From the NCBI RefSeq assembly GCF_047237965.1, contig NZ_JBDFLX010000001.1, positions 3,224,001 through 3,288,000 on the forward strand: a stretch of 64,000 nucleotides of DNA, read 5' to 3'. Below the pieces are notes generated by a model that did no database searches, was not told where the DNA came from, and saw only the letters and a program-made list of their open reading frames with translations. Position 1 is the first letter of the stretch, and each line of letters opens with the position of its first letter. Shown piece by piece: positions 7,655-17,105 of the stretch. Made by a program: the position numbers and the translations under genes. The DNA comes from Noviherbaspirillum_A sp047237965 (lineage in GTDB: Bacteria; Pseudomonadota; Gammaproteobacteria; Burkholderiales; Burkholderiaceae_D).

Positions 7655-9208
7655 TTGCGTTTAGCAGATTATTTCGACGCGGTCGCGGCGAACTTTCCGC
7701 GCCATGAAGCCTTCGTGGATGGGCGAACACGCCTAGTCTACAAAGAGGCACAGGCAATGGTGCACGCCACAGCGCACGCTCTGACCCGTGAGCCGGGGCT
7801 ACGCGACGGTGCTCATATCGCGATCTATGCGCCCAACGATTACCGCATAAGTTTGCTACAGACTGCGGTCAACCGGGCGGACATGGTATGGGTCGCATTG
7901 CATACGCGAAATTCACCCGCCACCAATCTGGCGATGCTGGGATACGCCGACTGCGACCTGATTTTTTTCCATAGCAGCTTCGAGCATCTTGTGCCGTCCT
8001 GGAAGGCTGACCTGTCGCAAGTGCAGCGCTTCATCTGCATCGATCGGCCGTCCGAGCACGGGGAGTTCCTAGACACCTGGATTGCCGCACATCGCGAGCC
8101 GTACGTCGCTATGCCAGAAGACCCCCAGCGAGCGACGGTACTACAGCCGACCGGTGGCACGACTGGCCCGTCAAAGGGTGCGCTACATTCCCACCGCTCG
8201 CTGGAAATGACCCTGATTTCCATCTTCGATATGCTGAAGATTGACTCGGGCTCTCGTATTCTGGCCGTCGCGCCTCTGACGCATGCCGCCGCCATGATCA
8301 CCTTGGCCGGCGCCGCCCGCGGCGCTTGCACGGTGGTGCTGCCCGGCTTCGACGCGCAAGCGGTTCTGGCCACGATCGAGCGCGAGCGCATCACCCATCT
8401 ATTCATGCCGCCTACCGTCGTGTACGCCCTGCTCGCGACGCCGCAAGTCGCGATGACGGACCTAAGCCCGCTACGTTGCCTGGCTGTCGGCGCCGCCCCG
8501 ATTGCGCCGGAAAAGCTGAAGGAAGCGGTGCGGGTGTTCGGGCCAGTGATTTATGAGGTGTACGGCCAGAGTGAATGTCTGTTTCCGGTAGTGGCCAAGC
8601 AGCCGGAGGACTACATCCGTGCAGACGGCAGCTTCGATGAGGAGGCGCTACGCTCAGCCGGGCGCGCCGTTCCCTATGCCCGCGTCGAAATCATGGACGA
8701 CGACGGCAAGCTGCTCGCTCCCGGCGAAAAGGGCGAGATTGTGGTGCGATCTTCGATGGTGATGAAGGGCTATTACAAGAAGCCGGAGGAAACGGCAGAA
8801 GTGTCTGGATTCGGCTGGCATCACACCACTGACGTCGGCATCAAGGATGCGCGCGGGCTAATCACCATTGTCGACCGCAAGAAAGACATGATCGTCAGTG
8901 GAGGGTTCAACGTCTTTCCGAGCGAGATCGAAGCGGTGATCAACACTCATCCTGCTGTTTTGGACTGCGCCGTCGTCGGCGTGCCCGACGAGAAATGGGG
9001 TGAGGCGGTGAAGGCGGTAATCCAGCTGAAACCTGGCCATCAGGCTAGCGGCGATGAACTCATTTCTCTCTGCAAGCGCGAGCTCGGCAGCGTCAAAACA
9101 CCGAAAAGCATTGAATTCTGGGACGAACTGCCACGCAGCGCTGTCGGCAAAGTGCTCAAGCGCGACATACGGGAAAAGTACTGGCAGGGCCAGTGGCGCT
9201 CAGTGTAA
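7655..9208 (+). CDS. acyl-CoA synthetase (AMP-forming), ANL superfamily
   Basis: A 517-residue AMP-forming ligase with all core motifs: phosphate loop PTGGTTGPSKG, YGQSE, the TTDVG aspartate, the hinge VDRKKDMIVSGGFNVFPSE, and the C-terminal catalytic lysine in AVGKVLKRD. It should convert a free carboxylic acid plus ATP and CoA to an acyl-CoA in the cytoplasm. I accept the TTG start at 7655 because CGAGGAGACG sits 7 bases upstream and the residues RLADYFDAVAANFP match the usual N-terminus. Length and motif order resemble long/medium-chain fatty acid or aryl-CoA ligases; the substrate is not determined. Confidence 0.9.
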   Translation: MRLADYFDAVAANFPRHEAFVDGRTRLVYKEAQAMVHATAHALTREPGLRDGAHIAIYAPNDYRISLLQTAVNRADMVWVALHTRNSPATNLAMLGYADCDLIFFHSSFEHLVPSWKADLSQVQRFICIDRPSEHGEFLDTWIAAHREPYVAMPEDPQRATVLQPTGGTTGPSKGALHSHRSLEMTLISIFDMLKIDSGSRILAVAPLTHAAAMITLAGAARGACTVVLPGFDAQAVLATIERERITHLFMPPTVVYALLATPQVAMTDLSPLRCLAVGAAPIAPEKLKEAVRVFGPVIYEVYGQSECLFPVVAKQPEDYIRADGSFDEEALRSAGRAVPYARVEIMDDDGKLLAPGEKGEIVVRSSMVMKGYYKKPEETAEVSGFGWHHTTDVGIKDARGLITIVDRKKDMIVSGGFNVFPSEIEAVINTHPAVLDCAVVGVPDEKWGEAVKAVIQLKPGHQASGDELISLCKRELGSVKTPKSIEFWDELPRSAVGKVLKRDIREKYWQGQWRSV

Positions 9209-9298
9209 CTGATCGAGCGCCACTTCAATAGGAAAGGCGCGCCCGACCCGAGAGGCCGTTTCATAGACATTTACTTCAGACAAAAAGGAAATTAGTAC

Positions 9299-10060
9299 AT
9301 GAACGTCAACAACAAAGTCGCCGTCGTCACGGGAGCCGCTTCTGGCCTAGGATTGGCCACCTGCAAGGCCTTGGCCGCAGCGGGCGCCAGGGTGGTGGGC
9401 TTCGACCTGGATGCCGAGACTGTGCAGGCCGCGCTGGCTCCGGATATCAAAGGACTGGCGGTCGATGTCGCCAACGAGGCCGATATAAAGACTGGTATCG
9501 ACACCGTTCTGGAGCTGCACGGCGCCATCCATATCGTGGTCAATTGCGCCGGCATCCTCGGCCCTTGCAAGACATTGTCGAAAGGCCAGATGTTCCCGAC
9601 CGAATTGTGGGAACGCGTTATCGCTGTGAACCTGAGCGGCACCTTCAACATGATCCGCCATGCGGCGCTTGCCATGTCGCGAAACGAACCGGATGAGAGC
9701 GGCGACCGCGGGGTCATCGTCAACACCGCGTCCGGCGCCGCCTGGCAGGGCCAAATGGGGCAGGCTGCATACAGCGCCAGCAAGGCCGGCGTCATTGGCA
9801 TGACCCTGCCTATCGCACGCGACCTGGCCGAGCATGGCATCCGCATGGTGGCGATCGCGCCAGGCCTATTCGATACCGGCATGGCGGCGGGCATGCCGCC
9901 TAAGGTGGCGGACAAGCTCATCAATAACATGGTGCTGTATCCGGCGCGCATGGGGCAGCCGGAGGAGTTCGCTGGCCTGGTGCGCCATATCGTGGAAAAC
10001 TCTTATATCAACGCCACTACCATCAGCATCGACGGCGGCGGTCGCGTCGGCACCCGTTAG
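9299..10060 (+). CDS. SDR-family 3-hydroxyacyl-CoA dehydrogenase-like oxidoreductase
   Basis: A 253-residue short-chain dehydrogenase. The NAD-binding motif TGAASGLG is at residues 11-18, NCAG at 82-85, the catalytic Ser at about 145, and Tyr158-xxx-Lys162 in YSASK. The sequence pattern (VTGAASGLGLAT, GQMGQAAYSASKAG, RMVAIAPGLFDT) resembles HSD17B10/FadB2-type 3-hydroxyacyl-CoA dehydrogenases, which fits a beta-oxidation cluster. The AAAAGGAA before the ATG supports the start. It lies 90 bases after the ligase gene and 134 bases before livG, on the same strand. Confidence 0.88.
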   Translation: MNVNNKVAVVTGAASGLGLATCKALAAAGARVVGFDLDAETVQAALAPDIKGLAVDVANEADIKTGIDTVLELHGAIHIVVNCAGILGPCKTLSKGQMFPTELWERVIAVNLSGTFNMIRHAALAMSRNEPDESGDRGVIVNTASGAAWQGQMGQAAYSASKAGVIGMTLPIARDLAEHGIRMVAIAPGLFDTGMAAGMPPKVADKLINNMVLYPARMGQPEEFAGLVRHIVENSYINATTISIDGGGRVGTR

Positions 10061-10194
10061 CGGGATCGCCACGCCGGAGGCGCTGGGAGGAGCGCCGGCA
10101 GAGAAGGAACTGCGGCACGTGGGCTACGCGCCGGCGCTGCGAATAAAACGACAGGAGACGAGATGAGACAAGGTATCAACGCAGCGGGGGCGGC

Positions 10195-10995
10195 ATGAGC
10201 GCGCCCCGGGCCGCGACGCAAGGTGCGCCCGTGGTGCTGGCCGCGGAGGGAATCCGCATGGCATTCGGTGGCATCGTTGCGCTCGACAATGTGTCGGTCG
10301 AAGTCCGCGCCGACGAGCTGTTCGCCATCATCGGCCCAAATGGTGCCGGCAAGACTTCCCTGATGAATTGCCTGAGCGGATTCTATCGCCCGCAGCAGGG
10401 GCGGATCCTGCTCAACCAGCAGGACATCAAAGGCAAGCCAGTCCACGAGATCGCGCGATCAGGGCTGGCCCGGACGTTCCAGGGTACACACATTTTTTCC
10501 GGCATGAGCGTGGTGGACAACATCATGGTAGGCCGCCACATCCACATGCGCGCCACATTGCCCGAAGCGTTTTTCTATTTCAACCGCACCCAGCGCGAAG
10601 AGTTCGCGCATCGCGAAATCGTCGAAGAAATCATCGAGCTGCTGGAAATTCAGTCGATCCGGCACCAGCCGGTTGGAAGCCTGGGTTACGGCTTGCGCAA
10701 GCGGGTCGATCTTGGTCGCGCCCTGGCGCAGGAACCGAAGATCTTGCTGATGGACGAGCCGATGGCGGGCATGAACTCGGAAGAGAAGGAGGACCTCGCC
10801 CGCTTCATCCTCGATGTGCGGGAGGCAAAGCGCATTCCAGTCGTGCTGGTCGAACACGACATGGGTGTCGTCATGGATCTGGCCGATCGCATCGCGGTGC
10901 TCGATTTCGGCCGCAAGATCGCGGATGGTACGCCCGCCGAGATCCAGGTCGATCCGGCGGTCTTGAAGGCCTATCTTGGCGACGGAGGAAAATGA
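10195..10995 (+). CDS. livG: branched-chain amino acid-type ABC transporter ATP-binding protein LivG
   Basis: A 266-residue ATPase of the LivG type. Walker A is GPNGAGKTS, the Q-loop region is GLARTFQGTHIF, and Walker B is ILLMDEPMAGM. The signature segment GYGLRKRVDLGRAL is the variant usual for LivG. It ends in the typical LivG tail VDPAVLKAYLGDGG. It energises a HAAT-family importer with the permeases and binding protein downstream. Its stop overlaps the ATG of the next gene (ATGA), so the two are translationally coupled. In catabolic clusters such importers often carry aromatic or other carboxylates rather than amino acids. Confidence 0.92.
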   Translation: MSAPRAATQGAPVVLAAEGIRMAFGGIVALDNVSVEVRADELFAIIGPNGAGKTSLMNCLSGFYRPQQGRILLNQQDIKGKPVHEIARSGLARTFQGTHIFSGMSVVDNIMVGRHIHMRATLPEAFFYFNRTQREEFAHREIVEEIIELLEIQSIRHQPVGSLGYGLRKRVDLGRALAQEPKILLMDEPMAGMNSEEKEDLARFILDVREAKRIPVVLVEHDMGVVMDLADRIAVLDFGRKIADGTPAEIQVDPAVLKAYLGDGGK

Positions 10996-12959
10996 TGTTA
11001 CCCATGTCAACGCTTCCGCAACTGCTCCAGCAGCATGCGGACCGGACGCCGGAGCGCCTGTCGCAGCGTCACAAATATCGCGGTATCTGGCGTGAGTTCA
11101 GCTTCGCCAAGGTCCAGGAAAACGTGCGCGAGCTGGCACTCGGCCTGCATCGACTCGGTATGCAGCGCGGTGAAACGATTGCCATCATCGGTGAAAACGA
11201 ACCCGAGCACTTCTGGGCTGAATTCGCGGCTCAGGCACTGGGTTGCAAGGTCGTCTCACTTTACCCCGACCTGACAGCGGAGGAGGTTGCCTACGTTCTG
11301 GAAGACAGCGAAACGGTGTACCTATTCGCCCAGGACCAGGAGCAGGTCGACAAGGGCTTGGCTATCAGGGACCGTCTACCGCTCCTGCGAGGGATCGCCT
11401 ATTGGGACGATACCGGCATGTGGTCCTATCGCGAGGATGTGCTGCGCACGGTGGCCGGATTGCAGGAGGAGGGCCGGCGCCTGCATCGCGAACAGCCTGA
11501 GCTGTACCGTGCCTTTTTGCAAGAGGGCAAGCCCGACGACATCGCGGTGCTTTCGTACACTTCAGGGACAACCGGCAAGCCCAAGGGCGTGATCCTGAGC
11601 CACAAGTACCTGATCGACAATGCGCAGCGCGTCATCGACGCCACCGGCGCCAAGCCGGGCATGGAATATCTCACTTATATCGCTCCAGCCTGGGCGACAG
11701 AGCAGATCATCGGCATCACGCTCGGCGTAGGCCTGCCCTTCGTGGTGAATTTTCCGGAGGGGCCGGAACAGGTGCTGAGCAATATCCGCGAACTGGCAGT
11801 GGAAGCGATGGTGTTCGCGCCGCGCCAGTGGGAAAGCCTGGCATCGACCATGCAGGCGCGCATGCTTGATGCCGGCAAGATCAGCCGCCGCGTCTACGAG
11901 TGGGGCCTAAGCGTGGGCCACGAAGTCAATGTCGCACGCCTGGAGGGGCGGCCGATCAGCACGCGAGCGCGGCTGGCATTCCCGCTGGCCGAGGCGCTAG
12001 TGCTGCGGCCGTTGCGCGATCAACTGGGTCTGACCCGCCTCCGGATTGCCGGCTGCGGTGGTTCGACCATGGCGCCGGACGTGTTTCGCATGTTCCATGC
12101 GATCGGCGTGCCTTTGCGTAACATCTACGGATCAACAGAAACCGGCCTGCTGACCATGCATCAGGGCGACTGCTACGACCTGGAAACGGTTGGGCACTGG
12201 CTGCGCGCTCATCCCGATGCCGATGCGCCGCTGGAATGGCAACTGACGAAGGAAGGCGAGTTGCAGCTCCGAGGTGGCACGCACTTCCGCGGGTACTACC
12301 GGCGTCCCGACGCCTCCGCCGAAAAGATCGTCGACGGCTGGTTCTGCACCGGCGACGCGGTCACGCGCAGCGGACGCGACGAATTGGTGTTCTTGGAGCG
12401 CATGAGCGATCTACGGCGCTTGGCGTCGGGGGAAAGCTTTCCACCGCAATTCGTCGAAACGCGGCTACGCTTCAGTCCGTTCATCAAGGACATCATGACG
12501 GTCGGCGACGCCACGCGCGAGTTCGTGGTGGCACTGATCAATATCGACATGAACGTGGTGTCGCGCTGGGCCGAGGAAAAGAATCTCAGCTTTTCCACCT
12601 TCACTGACTTGTCGCAAAAGCCCGAAGTGGCGGACTTGCTGCGCACCGAGATACAGCGTGTCAATTCCTTCCTGCCGGCCCATGCGCGGGTTCGCCGTTT
12701 CGCCAATTTCCCCAAGGAGCTAGACCCGGACGAGGGGGAGTTGACGCGTACGCGCAAACTGCGGCGCGAATTCCTGGAGCAGCGTTACGCCGCCGTGATT
12801 GACGGTTTGTACGCCGGGGCCGATGCGGTCGATATCAAGATCCCCGTCACTTATCAGGACGGGCGCCAAGGCAGCCTGGCCGCCCAGGTAGCCATTCACG
12901 ACAGCGAGACACCCGCGCAGCGGCACGGGAAAGCTGTCGTTCAGCGGAGGGTAGCATGA
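10992..12959 (+). CDS. long-chain-type AMP-dependent acyl-CoA synthetase embedded in the liv operon
   Basis: A 655-residue adenylate-forming synthetase. Motifs are SYTSGTTGKPKGVILSH, NIYGSTETG and DGWFCTGDAV. The hinge ERMSDLRRLASGE replaces the common DRKKD form, as in the long-chain synthetases often found inside Liv-type operons. The ATG at 10992 follows GGAGG at 10984-10988. The frame is open far upstream (to 10368), but that part lies across livG in another frame and is spurious. It overlaps livG by four bases and livH by four bases, so import and activation are tightly coupled. It is the third acid-activating enzyme of the cluster. Confidence 0.9.
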   Translation: MMLPMSTLPQLLQQHADRTPERLSQRHKYRGIWREFSFAKVQENVRELALGLHRLGMQRGETIAIIGENEPEHFWAEFAAQALGCKVVSLYPDLTAEEVAYVLEDSETVYLFAQDQEQVDKGLAIRDRLPLLRGIAYWDDTGMWSYREDVLRTVAGLQEEGRRLHREQPELYRAFLQEGKPDDIAVLSYTSGTTGKPKGVILSHKYLIDNAQRVIDATGAKPGMEYLTYIAPAWATEQIIGITLGVGLPFVVNFPEGPEQVLSNIRELAVEAMVFAPRQWESLASTMQARMLDAGKISRRVYEWGLSVGHEVNVARLEGRPISTRARLAFPLAEALVLRPLRDQLGLTRLRIAGCGGSTMAPDVFRMFHAIGVPLRNIYGSTETGLLTMHQGDCYDLETVGHWLRAHPDADAPLEWQLTKEGELQLRGGTHFRGYYRRPDASAEKIVDGWFCTGDAVTRSGRDELVFLERMSDLRRLASGESFPPQFVETRLRFSPFIKDIMTVGDATREFVVALINIDMNVVSRWAEEKNLSFSTFTDLSQKPEVADLLRTEIQRVNSFLPAHARVRRFANFPKELDPDEGELTRTRKLRREFLEQRYAAVIDGLYAGADAVDIKIPVTYQDGRQGSLAAQVAIHDSETPAQRHGKAVVQRRVA

Positions 12960-13840
12960 TTGAGTTTCTGAATTACCTGATCAACAGCGCACTGATCGGC
13001 TTGCTGTATGCACTGATCGCCATGGGTTTCGTGGTGATTTACCGCGCTTCCAAAGTGTTCAATTTTGCCCAGGGCGAGCTGGTCGTGTTCGGTGGCTTCC
13101 TGGTCTGGTGGATGGTCATGGAGCTCGGCCTGCCGATGTGGACCGGCCTGCCCTTGGCATTTGCCGCCGCCGCCGCATTCGGCCTTCTGATCGAGCGTCT
13201 GTTTTTCTCGCGCTTAGTCGGGGAATCGGTCTTCTCGATGGTGATGGTAACCATTGGCCTGCTGATCCTGATCCGCGGCGTCATCCTGGTTGCCTTTGGT
13301 CCCCAGGTGCGGCCGTTCCCCATCGTGTTTCCCCTGGCGCCAATCATGGTCGGCGACCTGCTGATTCCGCGCTCATTGTTCTATGGGGGACTTCTGACCA
13401 TCGTCATCGGTTTCAGCCTGTCCTGGTTCTTCAACAAGACACGGGCCGGCCTGCGCATGACCGCAGTGGCGGAAGACCACCAGGTCGCGATGTCGATGGG
13501 AATCTCGGTGCGGCGCTCGGTGGCATTCGCCTGGGCCCTGGGTTCAGTGCTCTCGACCTTGGGTGCGATCGTTTACTTGAGCGGGAAATCGCTCAACCTG
13601 CTGACCTCGGAAATCGGCATGGCCGCTTTGCCGGTCGCACTATTGGCCGGCCTCGAATCGATCGGCGGTCTGTTGCTGGCGGGGCTGCTGGTCGGCATCG
13701 TCCAAGGGCTGGCCATGGCCTACCTCGATCCCTTGGTGGGCGGTGCGGTCGGTTCCGTGCTGCCGTTCGTCATCATGCTTTTAGTGCTGCTGATCAGGCC
13801 AACCGGCATGTTCGGCTGGAAGACTATCGAGAGGGTATAA
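12956..13840 (+). CDS. livH: branched-chain amino acid-type ABC permease LivH
   Basis: A 294-residue inner-membrane permease with about eight hydrophobic helices. The family start IEFLNYLINSALIGLLYAL and the loop RAGLRMTAVAEDHQVAMSMG (the coupling region touching the ATPase) are clear. It ends in LLIRPTGMFG, the usual LivH end. It overlaps the synthetase gene by ATGA and is followed 3 bases later by livM. It forms the heterodimeric channel with LivM. Confidence 0.93.
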   Translation: MIEFLNYLINSALIGLLYALIAMGFVVIYRASKVFNFAQGELVVFGGFLVWWMVMELGLPMWTGLPLAFAAAAAFGLLIERLFFSRLVGESVFSMVMVTIGLLILIRGVILVAFGPQVRPFPIVFPLAPIMVGDLLIPRSLFYGGLLTIVIGFSLSWFFNKTRAGLRMTAVAEDHQVAMSMGISVRRSVAFAWALGSVLSTLGAIVYLSGKSLNLLTSEIGMAALPVALLAGLESIGGLLLAGLLVGIVQGLAMAYLDPLVGGAVGSVLPFVIMLLVLLIRPTGMFGWKTIERV

Positions 13841-13843
13841 ATC

Positions 13844-14896
13844 ATGGATCCAGCAGGCGTATTCGCAACCAGCTTTGCCGGGGATCAGGCGCTGATCCGC
13901 ACTTCCAAGCAGCGCTGGACCCTGGTTTTGTTCGCGCTGTTCATGATGGCCATGCCGCTGCTGTTCGAGCCGCGCATCGTCGCCATCGTGACCACCATGC
14001 TCATCACCGTGGTGGTGGTGCTCGGCCTCCAGATTAACACCGGCCTGGCGGGACAGATCAACCTCGGGCAAGCCGCGTTCATGGGCGTCGGCGCCTACAC
14101 CACAGCAATCCTGGCCAGCAAGGCCGGATGGCCGATCTGGGCAGCGTTGCCGGTGGGCGGCGTGGCGGCGGCCGTATTCGGCTTTATCTTCGGCATGTCG
14201 GCGGTCCGCATCAAGGGCTTCTACCTGGCCCTGACAACGATCGCGGCTCAGATTCTGTTCCATTTCCTGGTGCTCAACCTGCCCGCTTCCTGGCTCGGTG
14301 GTTCGGCCGGCATCACAGTACAGCCGGCGGAGATTCTAGGGTTCCGTTTCGATTCGGACCACTCGATCTACTACCTCTGCTTAGCGGTGGCGGCGCTTAT
14401 GCTGTTCGGGGCCTACAGCGTGGCGCGAAGCCGGCACGGACGCGCCTTTCTGGCGGTACGCGACGACGATGTCGCTTCCGGGATGATGGGAATCAACGTG
14501 GTGCGAACCAAGGCCGTGGCATTTCTGCTGGGCGCCTTTTATGCCGGCATTGGCGGTGGCTTATGGGCGTATTACGTGCGCTTCGTCGCGGTCGATCAAT
14601 TCACGCTGTTTCACTCAATCTGGCTAATCGCCATGATCATCGTCGGCGGCGTCGGATCAATCACCGGCGCCCTGATTGGTGTGCTGGTGATCAAGCTGTC
14701 GCAGGAAATCATCAGTTCGGCCGGTTCCACCATCGTGGAGCTTGTGCCGTTCCTGGGTGGTGACATCGTATTCGCCGCCATGAACATCTTCCTGGGGGCG
14801 ATGATCGCCGGCTTCTTGATTTTCGAGCCGCGCGGCCTGATGCACAGATGGCAAACCATCAAGCGCTCCTACCGCTTGTGGCCATTTCCCTATTGA
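13844..14896 (+). CDS. livM: branched-chain amino acid-type ABC permease LivM
   Basis: A 350-residue permease of the LivM type with about nine to ten hydrophobic helices. The typical LQINTGLAGQINLGQAAFMG segment is near residue 62. The cytoplasmic coupling loop SRHGRAFLAVRDDDVASGMM lies near residue 195, and the end is IFEPRGLMHRW. It starts 3 bases after livH, so co-translation is likely. Seventy-four bases separate it from the binding-protein gene. Confidence 0.93.
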   Translation: MDPAGVFATSFAGDQALIRTSKQRWTLVLFALFMMAMPLLFEPRIVAIVTTMLITVVVVLGLQINTGLAGQINLGQAAFMGVGAYTTAILASKAGWPIWAALPVGGVAAAVFGFIFGMSAVRIKGFYLALTTIAAQILFHFLVLNLPASWLGGSAGITVQPAEILGFRFDSDHSIYYLCLAVAALMLFGAYSVARSRHGRAFLAVRDDDVASGMMGINVVRTKAVAFLLGAFYAGIGGGLWAYYVRFVAVDQFTLFHSIWLIAMIIVGGVGSITGALIGVLVIKLSQEIISSAGSTIVELVPFLGGDIVFAAMNIFLGAMIAGFLIFEPRGLMHRWQTIKRSYRLWPFPY

Positions 14897-14970
14897 AGAA
14901 AATGGGAGCGGCAAGATACGCCGTCTCCCTTGTCGGTGCGTTTGTTCAATAACTATCAAGGAGATGAAAA

Positions 14971-16233
14971 ATGGGTGCTTTCAATAAAAAATTTAACAAA
15001 CGTCCGGTCCAGTCGCGTGCTTGGATGTTCGCCGCGGCTGGAGGGTTAAGCATGTTGTTTGCCGCCGCCGGAGCGCAGGCCCAGACCACCTACAACCTCG
15101 CCGGGCTGGCCGATTTCACCGGCCCCTACGCCGACATCATGAAGGACGTCACTGGCTGTCGCCGCGGGGTCGTCGACTGGTGGAACTCCGAAGTCGGGAA
15201 GGAACTGGGCGTGGCGCTGAAGATTAAGGATTACGACACCCGCTACGACGTGGCGCAGGTGGCGAGCCTGTGGCCAGGGGCCAAATCGGAATTGAATCCG
15301 ATCCTGGTGTTCGGCATCGGCGGACCGGATGCCGCGGCGTTGCAGGAGCGCCTGCCTAATGACAAGGTGCCGATGATCATGGCCACCGCCGGCTACGGCT
15401 ACGGCTGGAAGCCAAATCCCTGGGTTTTTAATGCGCGTCCCACCTATCCGCACGAAGCGACAGCCTTCATGGAGTGGTTCCGCAAGAAACGCGGCGGCGA
15501 CGGTGCCCTGAAGCTGGGCATCATCTCCTCGGAAGCTTCGCCCGCCTACGTGGATATCCATAAGGGCATGGAGAAGTACGCCAAGGAAAACCCGAAGCTG
15601 TTGGAAGTGGTTGAAACTATCTACACCGAAGTGCAGCCGACGGACTTGACACCCCAGGTGGCACGCCTGGTGCGCAAAGGCGTGGAAGTCATCCAGATCC
15701 AGACCAACACGGCGGCGGTGGTAGCGACCCGGCGCGCACTGCAAAGCCTGGGCAAGACCAACATCCCCATCATGATGAGTGCCCATAACAGCCTGCTGGC
15801 GTCCGGCAAGGCCATCGGCGGTCTCGCGCAAATGGAAGGCAATTACGAAGCCTACGGCATGGCGATCCCGACCGAGGACAAGACCACGGCGCGCGGCTTT
15901 TATGAAAAGCTGCGCGACAAGTACAAGGTCACCGCCGGCTACAACGTTCCCTGCCTAATGGGCCTGAACCAGGCGATCGTGGCGGTGCGCACGATCGAAA
16001 ACGCGGCAAAGGCGGTGGGTCCGACCAAGCTGACCGGCGAAGTCGTGCGCAAGACGCTGGTGACGACCCCGATCACAGCCGAGCAAAGCTTCGGCGTACT
16101 GCCGACGTTGACCTATTCCGAAGACGCGCCGTTTCCAACGCGCGGCCTGACGGTGAACATCGGCACGGTGCAAGGCGGCAAGTACACGATCGTGGACCAA
16201 AACGTGGCCGTTCCTGTCCTGAACAAATGGTAA
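14971..16233 (+). CDS. periplasmic substrate-binding protein of the Liv-type importer
   Basis: A 420-residue type I periplasmic binding protein. The N-terminus is basic, followed by a hydrophobic core and an AQAQ cleavage site near residue 38, so it is exported. The mature protein opens with YNLAGLADFTGPYADI, as in family members that bind aromatic or aliphatic carboxylates or amides rather than leucine. AAGGAGATG lies before the ATG. A stable hairpin immediately downstream separates it from livF, an arrangement that commonly raises binding-protein expression over the rest of an importer operon. The ligand is unknown; it is probably the substrate of the whole cluster. Confidence 0.88.
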   Translation: MGAFNKKFNKRPVQSRAWMFAAAGGLSMLFAAAGAQAQTTYNLAGLADFTGPYADIMKDVTGCRRGVVDWWNSEVGKELGVALKIKDYDTRYDVAQVASLWPGAKSELNPILVFGIGGPDAAALQERLPNDKVPMIMATAGYGYGWKPNPWVFNARPTYPHEATAFMEWFRKKRGGDGALKLGIISSEASPAYVDIHKGMEKYAKENPKLLEVVETIYTEVQPTDLTPQVARLVRKGVEVIQIQTNTAAVVATRRALQSLGKTNIPIMMSAHNSLLASGKAIGGLAQMEGNYEAYGMAIPTEDKTTARGFYEKLRDKYKVTAGYNVPCLMGLNQAIVAVRTIENAAKAVGPTKLTGEVVRKTLVTTPITAEQSFGVLPTLTYSEDAPFPTRGLTVNIGTVQGGKYTIVDQNVAVPVLNKW

Positions 16234-16243
16234 GACCTGCGTG

Positions 16244-16270
16244 ACGCGCCCCGCCCCTTGCGGGGCGCGT
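16244..16270 (+). terminator. intercistronic hairpin between binding-protein gene and livF
   Basis: A perfect 11-base inverted repeat, ACGCGCCCCGC with its complement GCGGGGCGCGT, encloses a 5-base loop directly after the binding-protein stop. No T-run follows, so it is better read as a partial terminator or 3'-end-protecting hairpin than as a full stop. LivF translation begins 20 bases later. Confidence 0.6.
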
Positions 16271-16290
16271 GAACTGCTTGGGAGAGACAC

Positions 16291-17079
16291 TTGCTTGAAT
16301 TGAATAACGTGGAAGCGCTGTACAGCGACGTCATCCTCGCCGTGAAAGGAATTTCGGCTAAGGTTCCGAAAGGGAAATGCGTAACCTTGCTAGGCGCCAA
16401 CGGGGCTGGTAAAAGCACGACCCTGAAGGCCATTTCGAACCTGATCAGTTGCGAGGACGGCCGGGTTTCAGGTGGCGGCATTTCCTTCGATGGTGCGCCG
16501 CTGACCAATCAGGAGCCGGCGCACATCGTCCGGCACGGCATCGTGCATGTGGCCGAAGGTCGGCAGGTGCTGCGACACATGACGGTCGAGCAGAACCTTA
16601 TCGTCGGCGGTCACATGGTGGGCGGCGCCGAGGCGCGCCGGCGCCTGGACCAGGTGTACCAGCGCATCGGCCGCCTCGCAGCTTTGCGCGGGCGTACCGC
16701 GGGCTATCTGTCGGGCGGCGAACAGCAGTTGCTGGTGATTGGCCGCGCCATGATGGCTGACCCCAAGCTGATGATGATTGACGAGCCTTCGCTAGGCCTG
16801 GCGCCGCTGATGATCGAAGAAGTGTATGCCTTGCTGGCGCAATTGAAGGCGAGCGGCCTCACGCTATTGATCGTGGAACAGAACACGCGCGTTGCGCTCG
16901 ACTTGGCGGATTACGGCTACGTTATGGAAAACGGCCGCATCGTGCTTGAAGGCGCCGCCGCCGACCTAAAGGCGAACGAGGATGTGCGCGAGTTCTACCT
17001 CGGCCTCACCATGGATGGCGAACGCAAGAGTTATCGTGACATGAAGCATTACCGTCGTCGCAAGCGCTGGCTCGGCTGA
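16291..17079 (+). CDS. livF: branched-chain amino acid-type ABC transporter ATP-binding protein LivF
   Basis: A 262-residue ATPase of the LivF type. Walker A is GANGAGKST, the signature is LSGGEQQLLVIGRAM, Walker B is LMMIDEPSLGLAP, and the switch histidine is replaced by the LivF form IVEQNT. The TTG at 16291 is accepted as start because GGAGAG at 16281-16286 is well placed and LELNNVEALYSDVI is the usual LivF opening. It completes the five-gene importer. The C-terminal tail (about 25 residues after FYLGLT) is basic and longer than usual. Confidence 0.92.
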   Translation: MLELNNVEALYSDVILAVKGISAKVPKGKCVTLLGANGAGKSTTLKAISNLISCEDGRVSGGGISFDGAPLTNQEPAHIVRHGIVHVAEGRQVLRHMTVEQNLIVGGHMVGGAEARRRLDQVYQRIGRLAALRGRTAGYLSGGEQQLLVIGRAMMADPKLMMIDEPSLGLAPLMIEEVYALLAQLKASGLTLLIVEQNTRVALDLADYGYVMENGRIVLEGAAADLKANEDVREFYLGLTMDGERKSYRDMKHYRRRKRWLG

Positions 17080-17105
17080 GCTGGGAAACCATGGAGGAGG
17101 AAAGC

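Noticed and set aside
10368..10991. Open frame extending the acyl-CoA synthetase upstream by about 208 codons
   Set aside because: It lies over livG in another frame, has frameshift-like composition, and the true start at 10992 has a strong ribosome site.
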